NCBI GenBank assembly: GCA_001298555.1
Contig: LJCW01000325.1
Coordinates: 60,220-124,219 of the forward strand
From: Actinobacteria bacterium OV450
GTDB lineage: Bacteria; Actinomycetota; Actinomycetes; Streptomycetales; Streptomycetaceae
DNA: 64,000 bases
Direction: 5' to 3'
In this document: positions 25,956 through 35,764 of the stretch, in pieces
How the letters are laid out: each line of letters begins with the position of its first letter
How positions within the stretch are numbered: position 1 is the first letter of the stretch
Program-made: the position numbers and the translations under genes
The notes under the pieces: generated by a model
Database searches by the model: none
Seen by the model: the letters and a program-made list of their open reading frames with translations, nothing else
Told to the model about the DNA's origin: nothing

Positions 25956-26258
25956 GTGCAACTGACACCCCACGAGCGGGAACGACTGCTCATCCACGTG
26001 GCCGCCGACGTGGCCGAGAAGCGCAGGACGCGCGGGGTCCTCCTCAACCACCCCGAGGCGGTGGCCCTGATCACGTCGCACATCCTCGAAGGCGCCCGCG
26101 ACGGGCGGACCGTGGCCGAGCTCATGGCCTCCGGCCGCACCGTGCTGACGCGCGCAGAGGTGATGGAGGGGATCCCCGAGATGATCCACGACGTCCAGGT
26201 CGAGGCGACCTTCCCGGACGGCACCAAGCTCGTCACCGTCCACGACCCGATCGTCTGA
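25956..26258 (+). CDS. ureA: Urease gamma subunit
   Basis: 100 residues from the GTG at 25956, the canonical UreA length. [22 protein letters not shown] through [13 protein letters not shown] matches the family end to end (written here in two parts). It is the structural subunit of the nickel enzyme that hydrolyses urea to ammonia and carbamate. It is first in ureABCFGD; ureB follows after 14 bp. Confidence 0.95.
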   Translation: MQLTPHERERLLIHVAADVAEKRRTRGVLLNHPEAVALITSHILEGARDGRTVAELMASGRTVLTRAEVMEGIPEMIHDVQVEATFPDGTKLVTVHDPIV

Positions 26259-26272
26259 GCGGGAGGAACCGC

Positions 26273-26584
26273 ATGATCCCCGGTGAAATCATCCACGGGG
26301 ACGGCCCGGTGCGTCTCAACGAGGGCCGGCCCGTCACCCGCCTGACCGTACTCAACGCCGTCGACCGCCCCGTCCAGGTCGGCTCCCACTACCACTTCGC
26401 CGAGGCCAATCCCGGCCTCGACTTCGACCGCCGTGCGGCCCGCGGGCTGCGGCTCAACATCGCCGCCGGCACCGCCGTGCGCTTCGAGCCGGGCATCCCG
26501 GTCGCCGTGGAACTCGTACCGCTCGCCGGGCTGCGCACCGTACCCGGACTGCGCGGGGAGACCGGGGGGCCGCTCGATGGCTGA
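26273..26584 (+). CDS. ureB: Urease beta subunit
   Basis: 103 residues from the ATG behind GGGAGGAACCGC. It shows [31 protein letters not shown] and [17 protein letters not shown], all hallmarks of UreB. It overlaps ureC by 8 nt, so the alpha and beta subunits are made in balance. The separate gamma, beta and alpha genes are the usual bacterial layout. Confidence 0.95.
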   Translation: MIPGEIIHGDGPVRLNEGRPVTRLTVLNAVDRPVQVGSHYHFAEANPGLDFDRRAARGLRLNIAAGTAVRFEPGIPVAVELVPLAGLRTVPGLRGETGGPLDG

Positions 26585-28298
26585 GCTCGACCGCCGCGCG
26601 TACGCCGACCTCTTCGGACCCACTGCGGGCGACCGCATCCGGCTCGCCGACACCGACCTCTTCGTCGAGATCGAGCAGGACCTCAGCGGCGGCCCCGGAC
26701 GCTCCGGCGACGAGGCCGTGTTCGGCGGCGGCAAGGTGATCCGCGAGTCCATGGGCCAGGCGCGCACCACCCGGGCCGAGGGCGCTCCCGACACCGTGAT
26801 CACCGGCGTCGTCGTGATCGACCACTGGGGCATCGTCAAGGCCGACGTCGGCATCCGCGACGGCCGCATCTGCGGCATCGGCAAGGCCGGAAACCCCGAC
26901 ACCATGGACGGGGTGGACCGGGCACTCGTGATCGGCCCCGAGACCGAGATCATCGCGGGCAACGGGAAGATCGTCACCGCGGGCGCCATCGACACCCACG
27001 TGCACTTCATCTCGCCGACCGTCATCGACGAGGCTCTGGCCTCCGGCATCACCACCCTCGTCGGCGGCGGAACCGGGCCCGCCGAAGGCAGCAAGGCCAC
27101 GACGGTCACCCCCGGACCCTGGCACCTCGCCCGGATGTTCGCGGCCCTGGAGTCCTACCCGGTCAACATCGGCCTGCTGGGCAAGGGCAACACCATGTCC
27201 CGCGAGGCCATGTACTCCCAGCTGCGCGGCGGCGCCCTCGGCTTCAAGATCCACGAAGACTGGGGGGCCACCCCCGCCGTCATCGACGCCTGCCTGAGCG
27301 TCTGCGACGAGACCGGCGCGCAGGTCGCCATCCACACCGACACGCTCAACGAGGCCGGATTCGTCGGCGACACCCTCGCCGCCATCGCCGGGCGGACCAT
27401 CCACTCGTACCACACCGAGGGCGCGGGCGGCGGGCACGCACCCGACATCATCACCGTGGTCTCCGAGTCCAACATCCTGCCCAGCTCCACCAACCCGACC
27501 CGGCCGCACACCGTCAACACCATCGAGGAACACCTCGACATGCTGATGGTCTGCCACCACCTCAACCCGGCGGTCCCCGAGGACCTGGCCTTCGCGGAGT
27601 CCCGGATCCGGCCCTCGACGATCGCCGCCGAGGACGTCCTGCACGACATGGGCGCCATCTCGATCATCTCCTCCGACGCCCAGGCCATGGGCCGCGTCGG
27701 CGAGGTCGTGATGCGCACCTGGCAGACCGCCCACGTCATGAAGAGGCGGCGCGGCTTCCTGCCCGGTGACGGACCCGCCGACAACCACCGCGCCCGCCGC
27801 TACGTCGCCAAGTACACGATCAACCCCGCCGTGGCCCAGGGCCTCGCCCGCGAGATCGGCTCGGTGGAGACCGGCAAGCTCGCCGACCTGGTGCTGTGGA
27901 CGCCCGCGTTCTTCGGGGTCAAACCCGAAGTGGTCATCAAGGGCGGCCAGATCGCGTACGCGCAGATGGGTGACGCCAACGCCTCCATCCCCACCCCGCA
28001 GCCGGTGCTGCCCCGCCCGATGTTCGCCGGCCACGGCCGGGCCCCCGGGCTGAACTCGGTCAACTTCACCGCGCAGGCCGCCCTCGACGACGGGCTGCCC
28101 GAACGGCTCGGTCTCGGCAAGCAGTTCGTGGCCATCGAGAGCACCCGCAAGGTCGGCAAGGCGGACATGCGCAACAACGAGGCCATGCCGAGGGTCGAGG
28201 TCGACGCCGACACCTTCACCGTGAGCATCGACGGCGAGGTCGTGGAACCGGCACCCGCCGTGGAACTGCCCATGGCGCAGCGATACTTCCTGTTCTGA
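26577..28298 (+). CDS. ureC: Urease alpha subunit
   Basis: 573 residues, standard length, starting at the ATG at 26577. Nickel ligands are visible: DTHVHF (two His), the carbamylated Lys in [22 protein letters not shown], and the late Asp in SSDAQAMGR. The flap histidine lies in MVCHHLNP. It is the catalytic subunit and needs UreD, UreF and UreG for nickel insertion, all encoded downstream. No UreE gene is present in the operon. Confidence 0.97.
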   Translation: MAELDRRAYADLFGPTAGDRIRLADTDLFVEIEQDLSGGPGRSGDEAVFGGGKVIRESMGQARTTRAEGAPDTVITGVVVIDHWGIVKADVGIRDGRICGIGKAGNPDTMDGVDRALVIGPETEIIAGNGKIVTAGAIDTHVHFISPTVIDEALASGITTLVGGGTGPAEGSKATTVTPGPWHLARMFAALESYPVNIGLLGKGNTMSREAMYSQLRGGALGFKIHEDWGATPAVIDACLSVCDETGAQVAIHTDTLNEAGFVGDTLAAIAGRTIHSYHTEGAGGGHAPDIITVVSESNILPSSTNPTRPHTVNTIEEHLDMLMVCHHLNPAVPEDLAFAESRIRPSTIAAEDVLHDMGAISIISSDAQAMGRVGEVVMRTWQTAHVMKRRRGFLPGDGPADNHRARRYVAKYTINPAVAQGLAREIGSVETGKLADLVLWTPAFFGVKPEVVIKGGQIAYAQMGDANASIPTPQPVLPRPMFAGHGRAPGLNSVNFTAQAALDDGLPERLGLGKQFVAIESTRKVGKADMRNNEAMPRVEVDADTFTVSIDGEVVEPAPAVELPMAQRYFLF

Positions 28299-28312
28299 AA
28301 GGGATGGTTCCG

Positions 28313-28330
28313 ATGGGCGCGACCCGATGA
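28313..28330 (+). CDS. Possible five-codon minicistron (MGATR) coupled to ureF
   Basis: ATG GGC GCG ACC CGA TGA lies behind AAAGGGATGG. Its stop overlaps the ureF ATG as ATGA. The good ribosome site serves this mini-ORF rather than ureF, whose own start has none at the right distance. It may set up reinitiation on ureF. It could equally be chance. Confidence 0.3.
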   Translation: MGATR

Positions 28331-29001
28331 GCCTCGCCGCGCTGCTGGTGCTCGCCGACGGCCGTTTCCCCGCCGGCGGCCACGCACACTCCGGCGGGGC
28401 CGAAGCTGCCTGCAAGGCCGGCCGGATCCACGACGCCGCCACCCTGGAGGAGTTCTGCCGCGGCCGGCTCCACACGGCCGGGCTGGTCGCCGCCTCGCTC
28501 GCCGCGGCCGCGGCGAACGGGCTCGACCCGGCGGTGCTCGACACCGCCGCCGACGCCCGCACCCCGTCGCCCGCCCTGCGCACCGCGGCGCGACGGCTGG
28601 GCCGGCAGCTGCTGCGGGCCGCCCGGGCCACATGGCCCTCCGCCGAACTCGACGCGCTCGCCGTGGCCTTCCCGCGCGGTGCGCACCAGCCGGTGGTGCT
28701 CGGGCTCACCGCCCGGGCGGCCGGACTCGGGCCGGCGGAAGCCGCGCACGTGGCGGCGTACGAGAGCGTCAGCGGGCCGGCGACCGCGACGGTGCGGCTG
28801 CTCGGCCTCGACCCCTTCGAGGCGAGCGGGGTCCTGGCCCGCCTCGCCCCCGAGCTCGACGCCGTCTGCGGACGGGCCGCGCGGGCCGCGGACCTGGCCC
28901 TGCGGGAGGGCCCGGACGCGCTGCCCGCGGCGTCCTCGCCGCTCCTGGAGATCGCCGCGGAAGCCCATGCGGCCTGGCCGGTCCGGCTGTTCGCCTCCTG
29001 A
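28327..29001 (+). CDS. ureF: Urease accessory protein UreF
   Basis: 224 residues. [21 protein letters not shown] is the UreF N-terminal signature (two parts: [13 protein letters not shown] and HAHSGG), and the rest is all-helical. UreF acts in the UreDFG complex as a regulator of UreG GTPase during nickel insertion. Its ATG overlaps the stop of a five-codon mini-ORF. A 65-bp gap separates it from ureG. Confidence 0.93.
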   Translation: MSLAALLVLADGRFPAGGHAHSGGAEAACKAGRIHDAATLEEFCRGRLHTAGLVAASLAAAAANGLDPAVLDTAADARTPSPALRTAARRLGRQLLRAARATWPSAELDALAVAFPRGAHQPVVLGLTARAAGLGPAEAAHVAAYESVSGPATATVRLLGLDPFEASGVLARLAPELDAVCGRAARAADLALREGPDALPAASSPLLEIAAEAHAAWPVRLFAS

Positions 29002-29066
29002 CCGCCCGCCGCCCGCCGCGCGCTCTCCCCACCCCCGACCACCTCCACGACCTCCTGGAGATCCCC

Positions 29067-29753
29067 ATGCACCTCGACCACGGCGTGACCTACCCCCAGC
29101 GCCACACCCACAGTGCCGAGCCCGTACGGGCGGACGGCTCGCGCCGCGCCCTGCGCATCGGACTCGGCGGACCCGTCGGCTCGGGCAAGACGGCCACCGT
29201 CGCCGCGCTCTGCCGTGCCCTGCGCTCCGAGCTGTCCATGGCCGTCGTCACCAACGACATCTACACCCGGGAGGACGCCGAGTTCCTGCTCCGCGAGGCC
29301 GTCCTGCCGCCCGAGCGGATCAGCGCGGTGGAGACCGGGGCCTGCCCGCACACCGCCATCCGCGACGACATCTCCGCCAACCTGGAGGCGGTGGAGGAGC
29401 TGGAGGAGACGGTCGGGCCGCTCGACCTGATCCTCGTCGAGTCCGGCGGCGACAACCTCACCGCCACCTTCTCCCGCGGCCTCGTCGACGCCCAGATCTT
29501 CGTCATCGACGTGGCCGGCGGTGACGACATCCCGCGCAAGGGCGGCCCCGGCGTGACCACCGCCGACCTGCTCGTCGTCAACAAGACGGACCTCGCCCCC
29601 TACGTGGGCTCCGACCTGGACCGGATGGCCCGCGACGCCGCCGAGCAGCGCGGTGAACTCCCCGTCGCCTTCCAGTCGCTGCGCGGCGCGGAGGGCGTGG
29701 CTCCGGTGGCCGCGTGGGTGCGCGGGCGGATCGCCGCCTGGGCCGCCCGGTGA
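29067..29753 (+). CDS. ureG: Urease accessory GTPase UreG
   Basis: 228 residues from the ATG at 29067. P-loop [27 protein letters not shown], the nickel-binding GACPHT (CPH motif), LVESGGDNL and the guanine-specificity NKTD are all present. It carries nickel and couples GTP hydrolysis to urease activation. The N-terminus has several His ([16 protein letters not shown]), which might partly make up for the missing UreE metallochaperone (inference). Confidence 0.95.
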   Translation: MHLDHGVTYPQRHTHSAEPVRADGSRRALRIGLGGPVGSGKTATVAALCRALRSELSMAVVTNDIYTREDAEFLLREAVLPPERISAVETGACPHTAIRDDISANLEAVEELEETVGPLDLILVESGGDNLTATFSRGLVDAQIFVIDVAGGDDIPRKGGPGVTTADLLVVNKTDLAPYVGSDLDRMARDAAEQRGELPVAFQSLRGAEGVAPVAAWVRGRIAAWAAR

Positions 29754-30553
29754 GCACCGTCGCGCCCCCGGCCGCCCCGCCGCGCCCGCTTCCGAGCCCG
29801 ATGGGCGTACGGGCCACCGCCCGGATCTCCGCCGTCGCCGACGGCCGTGGCGGCACCGCCCTGCCCCTGCTGTCCGGTGACGGGCCGCTCGCGCTGCGCC
29901 GCACCCGGGGCGCGGGAGCCGAAGCGGGCGTGATGCTGGTCGGCGCGATGACCGCCCCGCTGGGCGGGGACCACCTCGCGGTGGAGGCCGCCGCCGGCCC
30001 GGGCGCCCGCCTCGCCCTGGCCTCGGCGGCCGCCACCCTGGCGCTGCCCGGCCGCGGTGGTGAGCCCGCGCGCTACGACGTACGGCTGACCCTGGCCGAG
30101 GACGCGGCCGTGCGGTGGCTGCCGGAGCCCCTGGTCTCCGTGCGCGGCAGCCACCTGCGGGTGCGCACCCGGGCCGAACTCGCCCCCACGGCCCGGCTTC
30201 TGCTGCGCGAGGAGCAGGTGCTGGGCCGTACGGGGGAGGAGCCGGGCCTGCTGCGGAGCAGGCTCAGCGTGACCCTGGGCGGCCGGTCGCTGCTCGATCA
30301 GGAACTGGCCTGCGGTCCGGGCGCACCGGGGGGCTGGGACGGTCCGGCGGGGCTGGCCGGACACCGGGCGCTCGGTCAGCTCCTGGTCGTGGACCCGGCG
30401 TTCGCGGTGTCGGCGCCGGCTCCCGCGGTGCTGGGGGAGTTCGCGGCCGTCACTCCGCTGGCGGGCCCCGCCGTCCTCGTGACGGCTCTGGCTCCCGATG
30501 CGCTGCGGCTGCGCGAGGTACTCGACGTGGCGTGTCGAACGTACGGCTGGTAA
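29750..30553 (+). CDS. ureD: Urease accessory protein UreD/UreH
   Basis: 267 residues from the GTG at 29750, overlapping the ureG stop (GTGA). A later ATG at 29801 is possible but lacks the coupling. Sequence such as [42 protein letters not shown] and [16 protein letters not shown] fits the UreD beta-helical scaffold that delivers nickel into apo-urease. It is the last gene of the operon; no strong terminator is seen in 30554-30740. Confidence 0.88.
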   Translation: MSTVAPPAAPPRPLPSPMGVRATARISAVADGRGGTALPLLSGDGPLALRRTRGAGAEAGVMLVGAMTAPLGGDHLAVEAAAGPGARLALASAAATLALPGRGGEPARYDVRLTLAEDAAVRWLPEPLVSVRGSHLRVRTRAELAPTARLLLREEQVLGRTGEEPGLLRSRLSVTLGGRSLLDQELACGPGAPGGWDGPAGLAGHRALGQLLVVDPAFAVSAPAPAVLGEFAAVTPLAGPAVLVTALAPDALRLREVLDVACRTYGW

Positions 30554-30740
30554 TCGCTGAGCGAACCTGGGACGAATCAGACACCGCTCAGCGGTACACG
30601 CCTTTCCGGTTATCGGGTTGGCAAAGAACGTGACCTTGCTCTGTTGTCAGGTGTAGGTCAGACGAAAGGATCCCTGTGCACCGACCGACCCGACCGACCC
30701 GGCCACTTGCGGCCGGATCTGACGCAGGGGGAACAACCAC

Positions 30741-32405
30741 GTGATACGCACTGCAGCGCTGGGGAGCGCTGCCACTCTGATCACCGGAACGCTGGCTGCG
30801 GGCCTGCTGCTCGCGCCGTCCGCCTCCGCGGCCCCGTCCGCCGGGAGCAGCTCGGTCCCGGAGGCGCTGGGCGTGCAGCTCGCCGCCGCCCGCGCCGCCC
30901 GTACCGGGATCGAGTGGAAGGACTGCCCCGCCGACTGGGGCTTCGAGGCCCCGATCCAGTGTGGCTGGGTCAAGGTCCCGCTGGACTACGCCAAGCCGTT
31001 CGGCAAGACCATCGACCTCGCGGTCGACCACATCGGCAACACCGGTACCAAGGAGGAGCGCCAGGGCGCGCTCATCTACAACCCCGGTGGCCCCGGTGGC
31101 TCCGGCATGCGCTTCCCGCGCCGGGTCACCACCAAGAGCCCGCTGTGGGTCAACACCTCCAAGGCCTACGACTTCGTGGGCTTCGACCCCCGCGGTGTCG
31201 GCCACTCCGCCCCGATCTCCTGCATCGACCCGCAGGAGTTCGTCAAGGCGCCCAAGGCCGACCCGGTCCCGTCCGGCGAGGCGGACAAGCGCGCCCAGCG
31301 CAAGCTCGCCGCCGAGTACGCGGACGGCTGCAAGGAGCGCAGCGGCGAGATGCTGCCGCACATGACCACGCCGAACACCGCGCGCGACCTGGACGTCATC
31401 CGGGCCGCCCTCGGTGAGAAGAAGCTGAACTACCTCGGCGTCTCCTACGGCACCTACCTGGGCGGCGTCTACGCGACGCTCTTCCCGACCCACGTGCGCC
31501 GCATGATCGTCGACAGCGTGGTCAACCCCGACACGGACAACATCTGGTACCAGGCCAACCTGGACCAGGACGTCGCCTTCCAGACGCGCTGGAACGACTG
31601 GCAGGACTGGGTCGCCAAGTACGACTCCGTCTTCCACCTCGGTGACACCCGCGCCAAGGTCGAGGCCAAGTACCAGCAGCTGCGCGCCCAGGCCAAGGCC
31701 AACCCGCTCGGCGGCGTCGTCGGCCCGAACGAGCTCATCGGCTTCTTCCAGGGCGCCCCGTACTACGACTCCTCGTGGGTCCCGGTCGCGCAGGCGTTCA
31801 GCGCCTGGGCCGCCGGTGACGAGAAGCCGCTGATCGAGGCCATCGCCCCGGACATGTCGGACACCAAGGGCAACGCCGCGTCCGAGAACAGCAACGCCGT
31901 CTACACCGCGGTCGAGTGCGCCGACGCCAAGTGGCCGACCAGCTGGGCCAAGTGGGACCGGGACAACACCAAGCTGAACGAGAAGTACCCGTTCCTGACC
32001 TGGTCCAACGCGTGGATGAACCTGCCCTGCGCGACCTGGAAGGCCAAGCAGAGCAACCCGATCGAGGTCGGCGCCAAGCGCGGCCTGGCGCCGGTCCTGA
32101 TCGTCCAGTCCGAGCGTGACGCCGCCACCCCGTACGAGGGTGGCGTCGAGATGCACCGCCGCCTCGCCGGCTCGCGTCTGATCACCGAGCAGAACGCCGG
32201 CTCGCACGGTGTCACCAGCCTGGTGAACCCCTGCATCAACACCCGGGTGGACGCCTACCTGCTGACCGGCAAGGTCGACGCCAAGGACGTGAAGTGCGGT
32301 CCGCACGCCACTCCGGTCCCCCCGGCCCCGGCCGCCGCGAAGTCGCTCGCCAAGGCTCCGGCGTCCGCGCTCCCGGCGCAGGAGGAGCTGCCGGCCGTCC
32401 GCTAA
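30741..32405 (+). CDS. Secreted tripeptidyl aminopeptidase-like alpha/beta hydrolase (S33)
   Basis: 554 residues from a GTG behind CAGGGGGAACAACCAC. A Sec signal peptide covers residues 1-30 (cleavage near ASAAPSA). The alpha/beta-hydrolase core has NPGGPGGSGMR (oxyanion), nucleophile GVSYGTYLG, Asp in QSERDAATP and His in AGSHG. The C-terminal TAP-like domain is typical of Streptomyces tripeptidyl aminopeptidases (SlpD/Tap family), which trim short peptides outside the cell. The end is an Ala/Pro/Lys-rich tail. Monocistronic. Confidence 0.9.
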   Translation: MIRTAALGSAATLITGTLAAGLLLAPSASAAPSAGSSSVPEALGVQLAAARAARTGIEWKDCPADWGFEAPIQCGWVKVPLDYAKPFGKTIDLAVDHIGNTGTKEERQGALIYNPGGPGGSGMRFPRRVTTKSPLWVNTSKAYDFVGFDPRGVGHSAPISCIDPQEFVKAPKADPVPSGEADKRAQRKLAAEYADGCKERSGEMLPHMTTPNTARDLDVIRAALGEKKLNYLGVSYGTYLGGVYATLFPTHVRRMIVDSVVNPDTDNIWYQANLDQDVAFQTRWNDWQDWVAKYDSVFHLGDTRAKVEAKYQQLRAQAKANPLGGVVGPNELIGFFQGAPYYDSSWVPVAQAFSAWAAGDEKPLIEAIAPDMSDTKGNAASENSNAVYTAVECADAKWPTSWAKWDRDNTKLNEKYPFLTWSNAWMNLPCATWKAKQSNPIEVGAKRGLAPVLIVQSERDAATPYEGGVEMHRRLAGSRLITEQNAGSHGVTSLVNPCINTRVDAYLLTGKVDAKDVKCGPHATPVPPAPAAAKSLAKAPASALPAQEELPAVR

Positions 32406-32439
32406 GCCGGACGGTGGCATGAAGGGCAAGGGAGAGGGC

Positions 32440-33168
32440 TCAGCGCGACCTGCGCCGGGCCTTCTTCCGTGCCTCCTCCTCTTCCGCCTTGACCTCGGCG
32501 GCGTACCGGTCCACGTACTCCTGGCCGGACAGCTGGAGCACGGCGTACATGATCTCGTCGGTGACGGCCCGCAGCACGGCCCGCTCGCCCTCCAGCCCGG
32601 CATAGCGGGAGAAGTCCAGCGGCCGGCCGAAGCGGATCGTCACCCGCCGGATGTTCGGGATCTTCTGCCCGGGCGGCTGGATCTCGAAGGTGCCGACCAT
32701 CGCGCACGGGATGACGGGCACCCCGGCCCCGAGCGCCATCGCGGCCACGCCCACCTTGCCCTTGTACAGCCGTCCGTCGTGCGACCGGGTGCCCTCCGGG
32801 TAGATGCCCAGCAGCTCGCCCTTGGCCAGCACGCCCAGTCCCTCGCGCAGCGCGGCCTGCCCGGCGTCCTTGCCCGAGCGGTCCACCGGGATCTGCCCGG
32901 CGCTGCGGAAGAAGAACGCGGTCAGCCGCCCCTTCACCCCGGGACCGGTGAAGTACTCGGCCTTCGCGAGGAACGTGATCCGGCGTTTGAGGATGGCCGG
33001 CATCAGGAAGTGGTCGGAGAAGGACAGGTGGTTGCCCGCGACGATCGCGGCCCCCTCCGCCGGGATGTTCTCCAGTCCCTCGATGCGCGGCCGGAAGAGC
33101 AGTCGCAGCAGCGGACCGAGCAGCACGTGCTTGAGCAAGTGGTAGAACACCGGGCATTTTCCCTTCAC
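32440..33168 (-). CDS. 1-acyl-glycerol-3-phosphate acyltransferase-like protein (PlsC)
   Basis: 242 residues from a GTG start. Motif I is NHLSFSDHF (catalytic H-x4-D), motif III is YPEGTRSHDG, and motif II and IV regions are present (GQIPVDRSG, VPVIPCAMVGTFEI). It transfers an acyl chain to lysophosphatidic acid or a related acceptor at the membrane. The C-terminus is highly charged (KAEEEEARKKARRRSR). The exact acceptor is not certain, as Streptomyces have several PlsC paralogues. Confidence 0.9.
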   Translation of the reverse strand: MKGKCPVFYHLLKHVLLGPLLRLLFRPRIEGLENIPAEGAAIVAGNHLSFSDHFLMPAILKRRITFLAKAEYFTGPGVKGRLTAFFFRSAGQIPVDRSGKDAGQAALREGLGVLAKGELLGIYPEGTRSHDGRLYKGKVGVAAMALGAGVPVIPCAMVGTFEIQPPGQKIPNIRRVTIRFGRPLDFSRYAGLEGERAVLRAVTDEIMYAVLQLSGQEYVDRYAAEVKAEEEEARKKARRRSR

Positions 33169-33262
33169 CTGGGGTCAGGTCAGTGTGCCCGAGACGGTGC
33201 CGGATGGGCATGGCGCAGCGGAATTCCGCCGGTGCCGGAGGGTGGTTGCGGGGACGCGGGCG

Positions 33263-33421
33263 TCAGGGCTTGCGGGACGCCGCCATGCCGGCGGTCAGCA
33301 GGCCGAGGAGCACCCAGCCGAACCACAGCCAGCCGTTGCTGCCGATGGCCACGGAATACGTGGCGACGGCCACCAGAGCGGCGAAGGTCATGACGGCCAT
33401 CGCCTTAACGGATCCGGTCAT
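33263..33421 (-). CDS. Small two-helix membrane protein
   Basis: 52 residues from the ATG at 33419-33421. Two hydrophobic helices (AVMTFAALVAVATYSVAIG and LWFGWVLLGLLTAGMAA) flank a short GSNG turn; the tail is basic. No domain name is known to me. It lies 32 bp downstream of the CtaG-like gene on the same strand, so it may belong to that operon and act in the respiratory membrane (inference). Confidence 0.6.
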   Translation of the reverse strand: MTGSVKAMAVMTFAALVAVATYSVAIGSNGWLWFGWVLLGLLTAGMAASRKP

Positions 33422-33453
33422 GCCCCATGGTCGCGCGCGAAGGTGCCGGTGCG

Positions 33454-34416
33454 CTACTGGCCACGCGCCTGGAGGGAGGCGAGATACGAGTTGTACGCCT
33501 CCAGCTCCTGATCGCCGTCGCGGTCCGCGGCCCGGTCCGAGCGCTTCGCCGCCCGCTGCTCCGAGTGGTACCACTGGTAGACCAGCGCGATCAGCACCAG
33601 CACCGACGGGATCTCGCTGAAGGCCCAGGCGATGCCGCCGCCCCACTGCTGGTCGAGGAGCGGATCGATGCCGAGGGAGGCCGGCGGGTCCGAGTACGTC
33701 TTGATCATCGGCTCGCTCGCCATCATCAGGGCGATGCCGAAGAACGCGTGGAACGGCATTCCGGCGAACAGCTCCAGCATCCGCATCACGTAACCGGGGC
33801 GGTGCGGCCCCGGGTCCACGCCCATGATCGGCCAGAAGAAGACCAGGCCGACGGCCAGGAAGTGCACCATCATGCCGATGTGCCCGGCCTTGCTCTCCAT
33901 CAGGAAGTCGAAGAGCGGGGTGAAGTACAGGGCGTAGAGGCTGGCGATGAACAGGGGGATCGTGAACACCGGGTGGGTGATCACCTTCATGTAGCGGCTG
34001 TGCAGCAGCATCAGCAGCAGCTCGCGCGGGCCCTTGACCCCCCGCGCGGCGGGCGGCAGCGCGCGCAGCGCCAGCGTCACCGGTGCGCCGAGCAGCAGCA
34101 GGATGGGGGAGAGCATGCTGATGACCATGTGCTGGATCATGTGCACGCTGAACATGACCATGCCGTAGTCGTTCAGCTTGGTGCACATCACCAGGGCCAC
34201 GGTCAGCACGCCCGAGGTGAAGGCGATGGTCCGGCCCAGCGGCCAGGCGTCCCCGCGGCGCCGCAGTCGCAGCACACCCCACAGGTACAGGCCGAGGCCC
34301 ACGAGCGAGCCGATCAGGAAGAACGCGTCGAAGGAGAACTCCAGCCCGCGCCCGAGAGTGAACGGCGGCAGGTCCATGTCCATGTGCATGTCCATGCCGT
34401 GACCGCTGTGATCCAT
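33454..34416 (-). CDS. ctaG: CtaG family cytochrome c oxidase assembly protein
   Basis: 320 residues with about seven transmembrane helices. It has the caa3_CtaG pattern (FSVHMIQHMVISMLSPILLLLG, THPVFTIPLFIASLYALYF, HFLAVGLVFFWPIMG, FAGMPFHAFFGIALM). The N-terminus MDHSGHGMDMHMDMDLPPF is strikingly rich in His and Met, suited to bind copper outside the membrane. The family is needed for copper centre assembly in caa3-type oxidases. It ends with a charged soluble tail. The oxidase genes are elsewhere. Confidence 0.88.
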   Translation of the reverse strand: MDHSGHGMDMHMDMDLPPFTLGRGLEFSFDAFFLIGSLVGLGLYLWGVLRLRRRGDAWPLGRTIAFTSGVLTVALVMCTKLNDYGMVMFSVHMIQHMVISMLSPILLLLGAPVTLALRALPPAARGVKGPRELLLMLLHSRYMKVITHPVFTIPLFIASLYALYFTPLFDFLMESKAGHIGMMVHFLAVGLVFFWPIMGVDPGPHRPGYVMRMLELFAGMPFHAFFGIALMMASEPMIKTYSDPPASLGIDPLLDQQWGGGIAWAFSEIPSVLVLIALVYQWYHSEQRAAKRSDRAADRDGDQELEAYNSYLASLQARGQ

Positions 34417-34459
34417 CTGTCCACTCCCTTGACCTGTGGTGCCCCACCACAGTAATGCC

Positions 34460-34487
34460 GCCCCCGGACACGAAATCGTCCGGGGGC
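34460..34487. terminator. Terminator hairpin after pfkA
   Basis: GCCCCCGGAC (34460-34469) pairs perfectly with GTCCGGGGGC (34478-34487) around an 8-nt loop. It lies 38 bp past the pfkA stop and before the ctaG start on the same strand, separating the two units. Confidence 0.85.
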
Positions 34488-34524
34488 ACCCGTTAAAGGA
34501 GTGACGCGTAGAACGGGGGAAACA

Positions 34525-35550
34525 TCACAGAACGTTCTGCGCCTCGTCGTAGCGCGCCGTCGGGACCGTCTTGAGGGTCTGCACGGCGTCGGCGAGCGGG
34601 ACCATCTCGATCTCGGTCCCGCGCAGGGCCGTCAGCATGCCGAACTCGCCGCGGTGCGCCGCCTCGACCGCGTGCCAGCCGAAGCGGGTGGCCAGGACCC
34701 GGTCGTACGCGGTCGGCGTGCCGCCGCGCTGGACGTGGCCCAGGATGACCGGACGGGCCTCCTTGCCCAGGCGCCGCTCCAGCTCGACCGCGAGCAGGTT
34801 GCCGATGCCGGCGAAGCGCTCGTGCCCGTACTGGTCGGTGCCGCCCTCCTGGAAGTCCATGGAGCCGGCCCGCGGCTTCGCGCCCTCCGCGACCACGACG
34901 ATCGCGAACCGCTTGCCGGCCGAGAACCGCTCTCCGACGATCGCCGTCAGCTCGTCGATGTCGAACGGGCGCTCCGGGACGACGATGGCGTGCGCTCCCG
35001 CGGCCATGCCCGAGTGCAGGGCGATCCAGCCGGTGTGGCGGCCCATGACCTCCACGACCATCACGCGCTGGTGGGACTCGGCGGTGGTCTTCAGCCGGTC
35101 CAGGGCCTCGGTGGCGACCCCGACGGCGGTGTCGAAGCCGAAGGTGACGTCCGTCGAGGCGATGTCGTTGTCGATGGTCTTCGGGACGCCGACGATCGGC
35201 AGGCCGGCCTGCGAGAGCAGGTTCGCGGCCTTCAGGGTGCCCTCGCCGCCGATCGGGATGATGGCGTCCAGCCCCAGGTCGGCGACGTGCCCGCGGGCCC
35301 GCTCGACGCCGTCGCGCAGGTGCGCGGGCTGCACCCGGGAGGAGCCCAGGATCGTGCCGCCACGGGCCAGGATGCCGCTGACCTCGTCGAGGTCGAGCTT
35401 GCGGTAGTCGCACTCCAGCAGTCCGCGCCAGCCGTCGTGGAAGCCGATGACCTCGTCTCCGTGATCGACGACGGAGCGGTGCACGACGGAGCGGATGACG
35501 GCATTGAGGCCGGGGCAGTCGCCGCCGGAAGTGAGCACACCAATGCGCAT
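34525..35550 (-). CDS. pfkA: 6-phosphofructokinase
   Basis: 341 residues from the ATG at 35548-35550. GVLTSGGDCPGLNAVIR (ATP site), IPIGGEGTLKAA, PKTIDNDIA (catalytic Asp) and VMGRHTGWIA are intact. Gly in GGEGT rather than Asp in that loop fits the ATP-dependent actinobacterial group rather than PPi-dependent enzymes. It phosphorylates fructose 6-phosphate in glycolysis. A hairpin in its leader (35583-35602) lies 33 bp before the start, and a terminator follows the gene. Streptomyces often have several pfkA copies. Confidence 0.95.
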   Translation of the reverse strand: MRIGVLTSGGDCPGLNAVIRSVVHRSVVDHGDEVIGFHDGWRGLLECDYRKLDLDEVSGILARGGTILGSSRVQPAHLRDGVERARGHVADLGLDAIIPIGGEGTLKAANLLSQAGLPIVGVPKTIDNDIASTDVTFGFDTAVGVATEALDRLKTTAESHQRVMVVEVMGRHTGWIALHSGMAAGAHAIVVPERPFDIDELTAIVGERFSAGKRFAIVVVAEGAKPRAGSMDFQEGGTDQYGHERFAGIGNLLAVELERRLGKEARPVILGHVQRGGTPTAYDRVLATRFGWHAVEAAHRGEFGMLTALRGTEIEMVPLADAVQTLKTVPTARYDEAQNVL

Positions 35551-35582
35551 GGCAGGAAGAACCTTTGCAACGTGGGCCGACG

Positions 35583-35602
35583 ACCGGACCACGTCGTCCG
35601 GT
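35583..35602. promoter_or_regulatory. Inverted repeat in the pfkA leader
   Basis: ACCGGAC (35583-35589) pairs with GTCCGGT (35596-35602) around a CACGTC loop. It could be an operator or a small leader hairpin 33-52 bp before the pfkA start. Confidence 0.4.
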
Positions 35603-35688
35603 TGGAACTACGGCCACCCTACAAGCGGTGGAGCGGTGGACTGAACCATCCTCCACATGCTGGTCACACTCGTCGTGCGAAACCACGT

Positions 35689-35720
35689 CGGCCCGGTTCC
35701 CCCAAGGGAAAACCGGGCCG
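35689..35720. terminator. Terminator hairpin after gatD
   Basis: CGGCCCGGTT (35689-35698) pairs with AACCGGGCCG (35711-35720) around a 12-nt loop, 45 bp after the gatD stop on the minus strand. It ends the murT-gatD operon. Confidence 0.85.
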
Positions 35721-35764
35721 AACACTTGATGGCGGGGCCGCCCGGATGAGCGGCCGGAGCGGTG

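Noticed and set aside
26454..29351. A 965-codon open frame on the minus strand across the urease genes
   Set aside because: It is an antisense shadow of ureB, ureC, ureF and ureG. Its product is low-complexity and has no domains, while the plus strand genes match families throughout.
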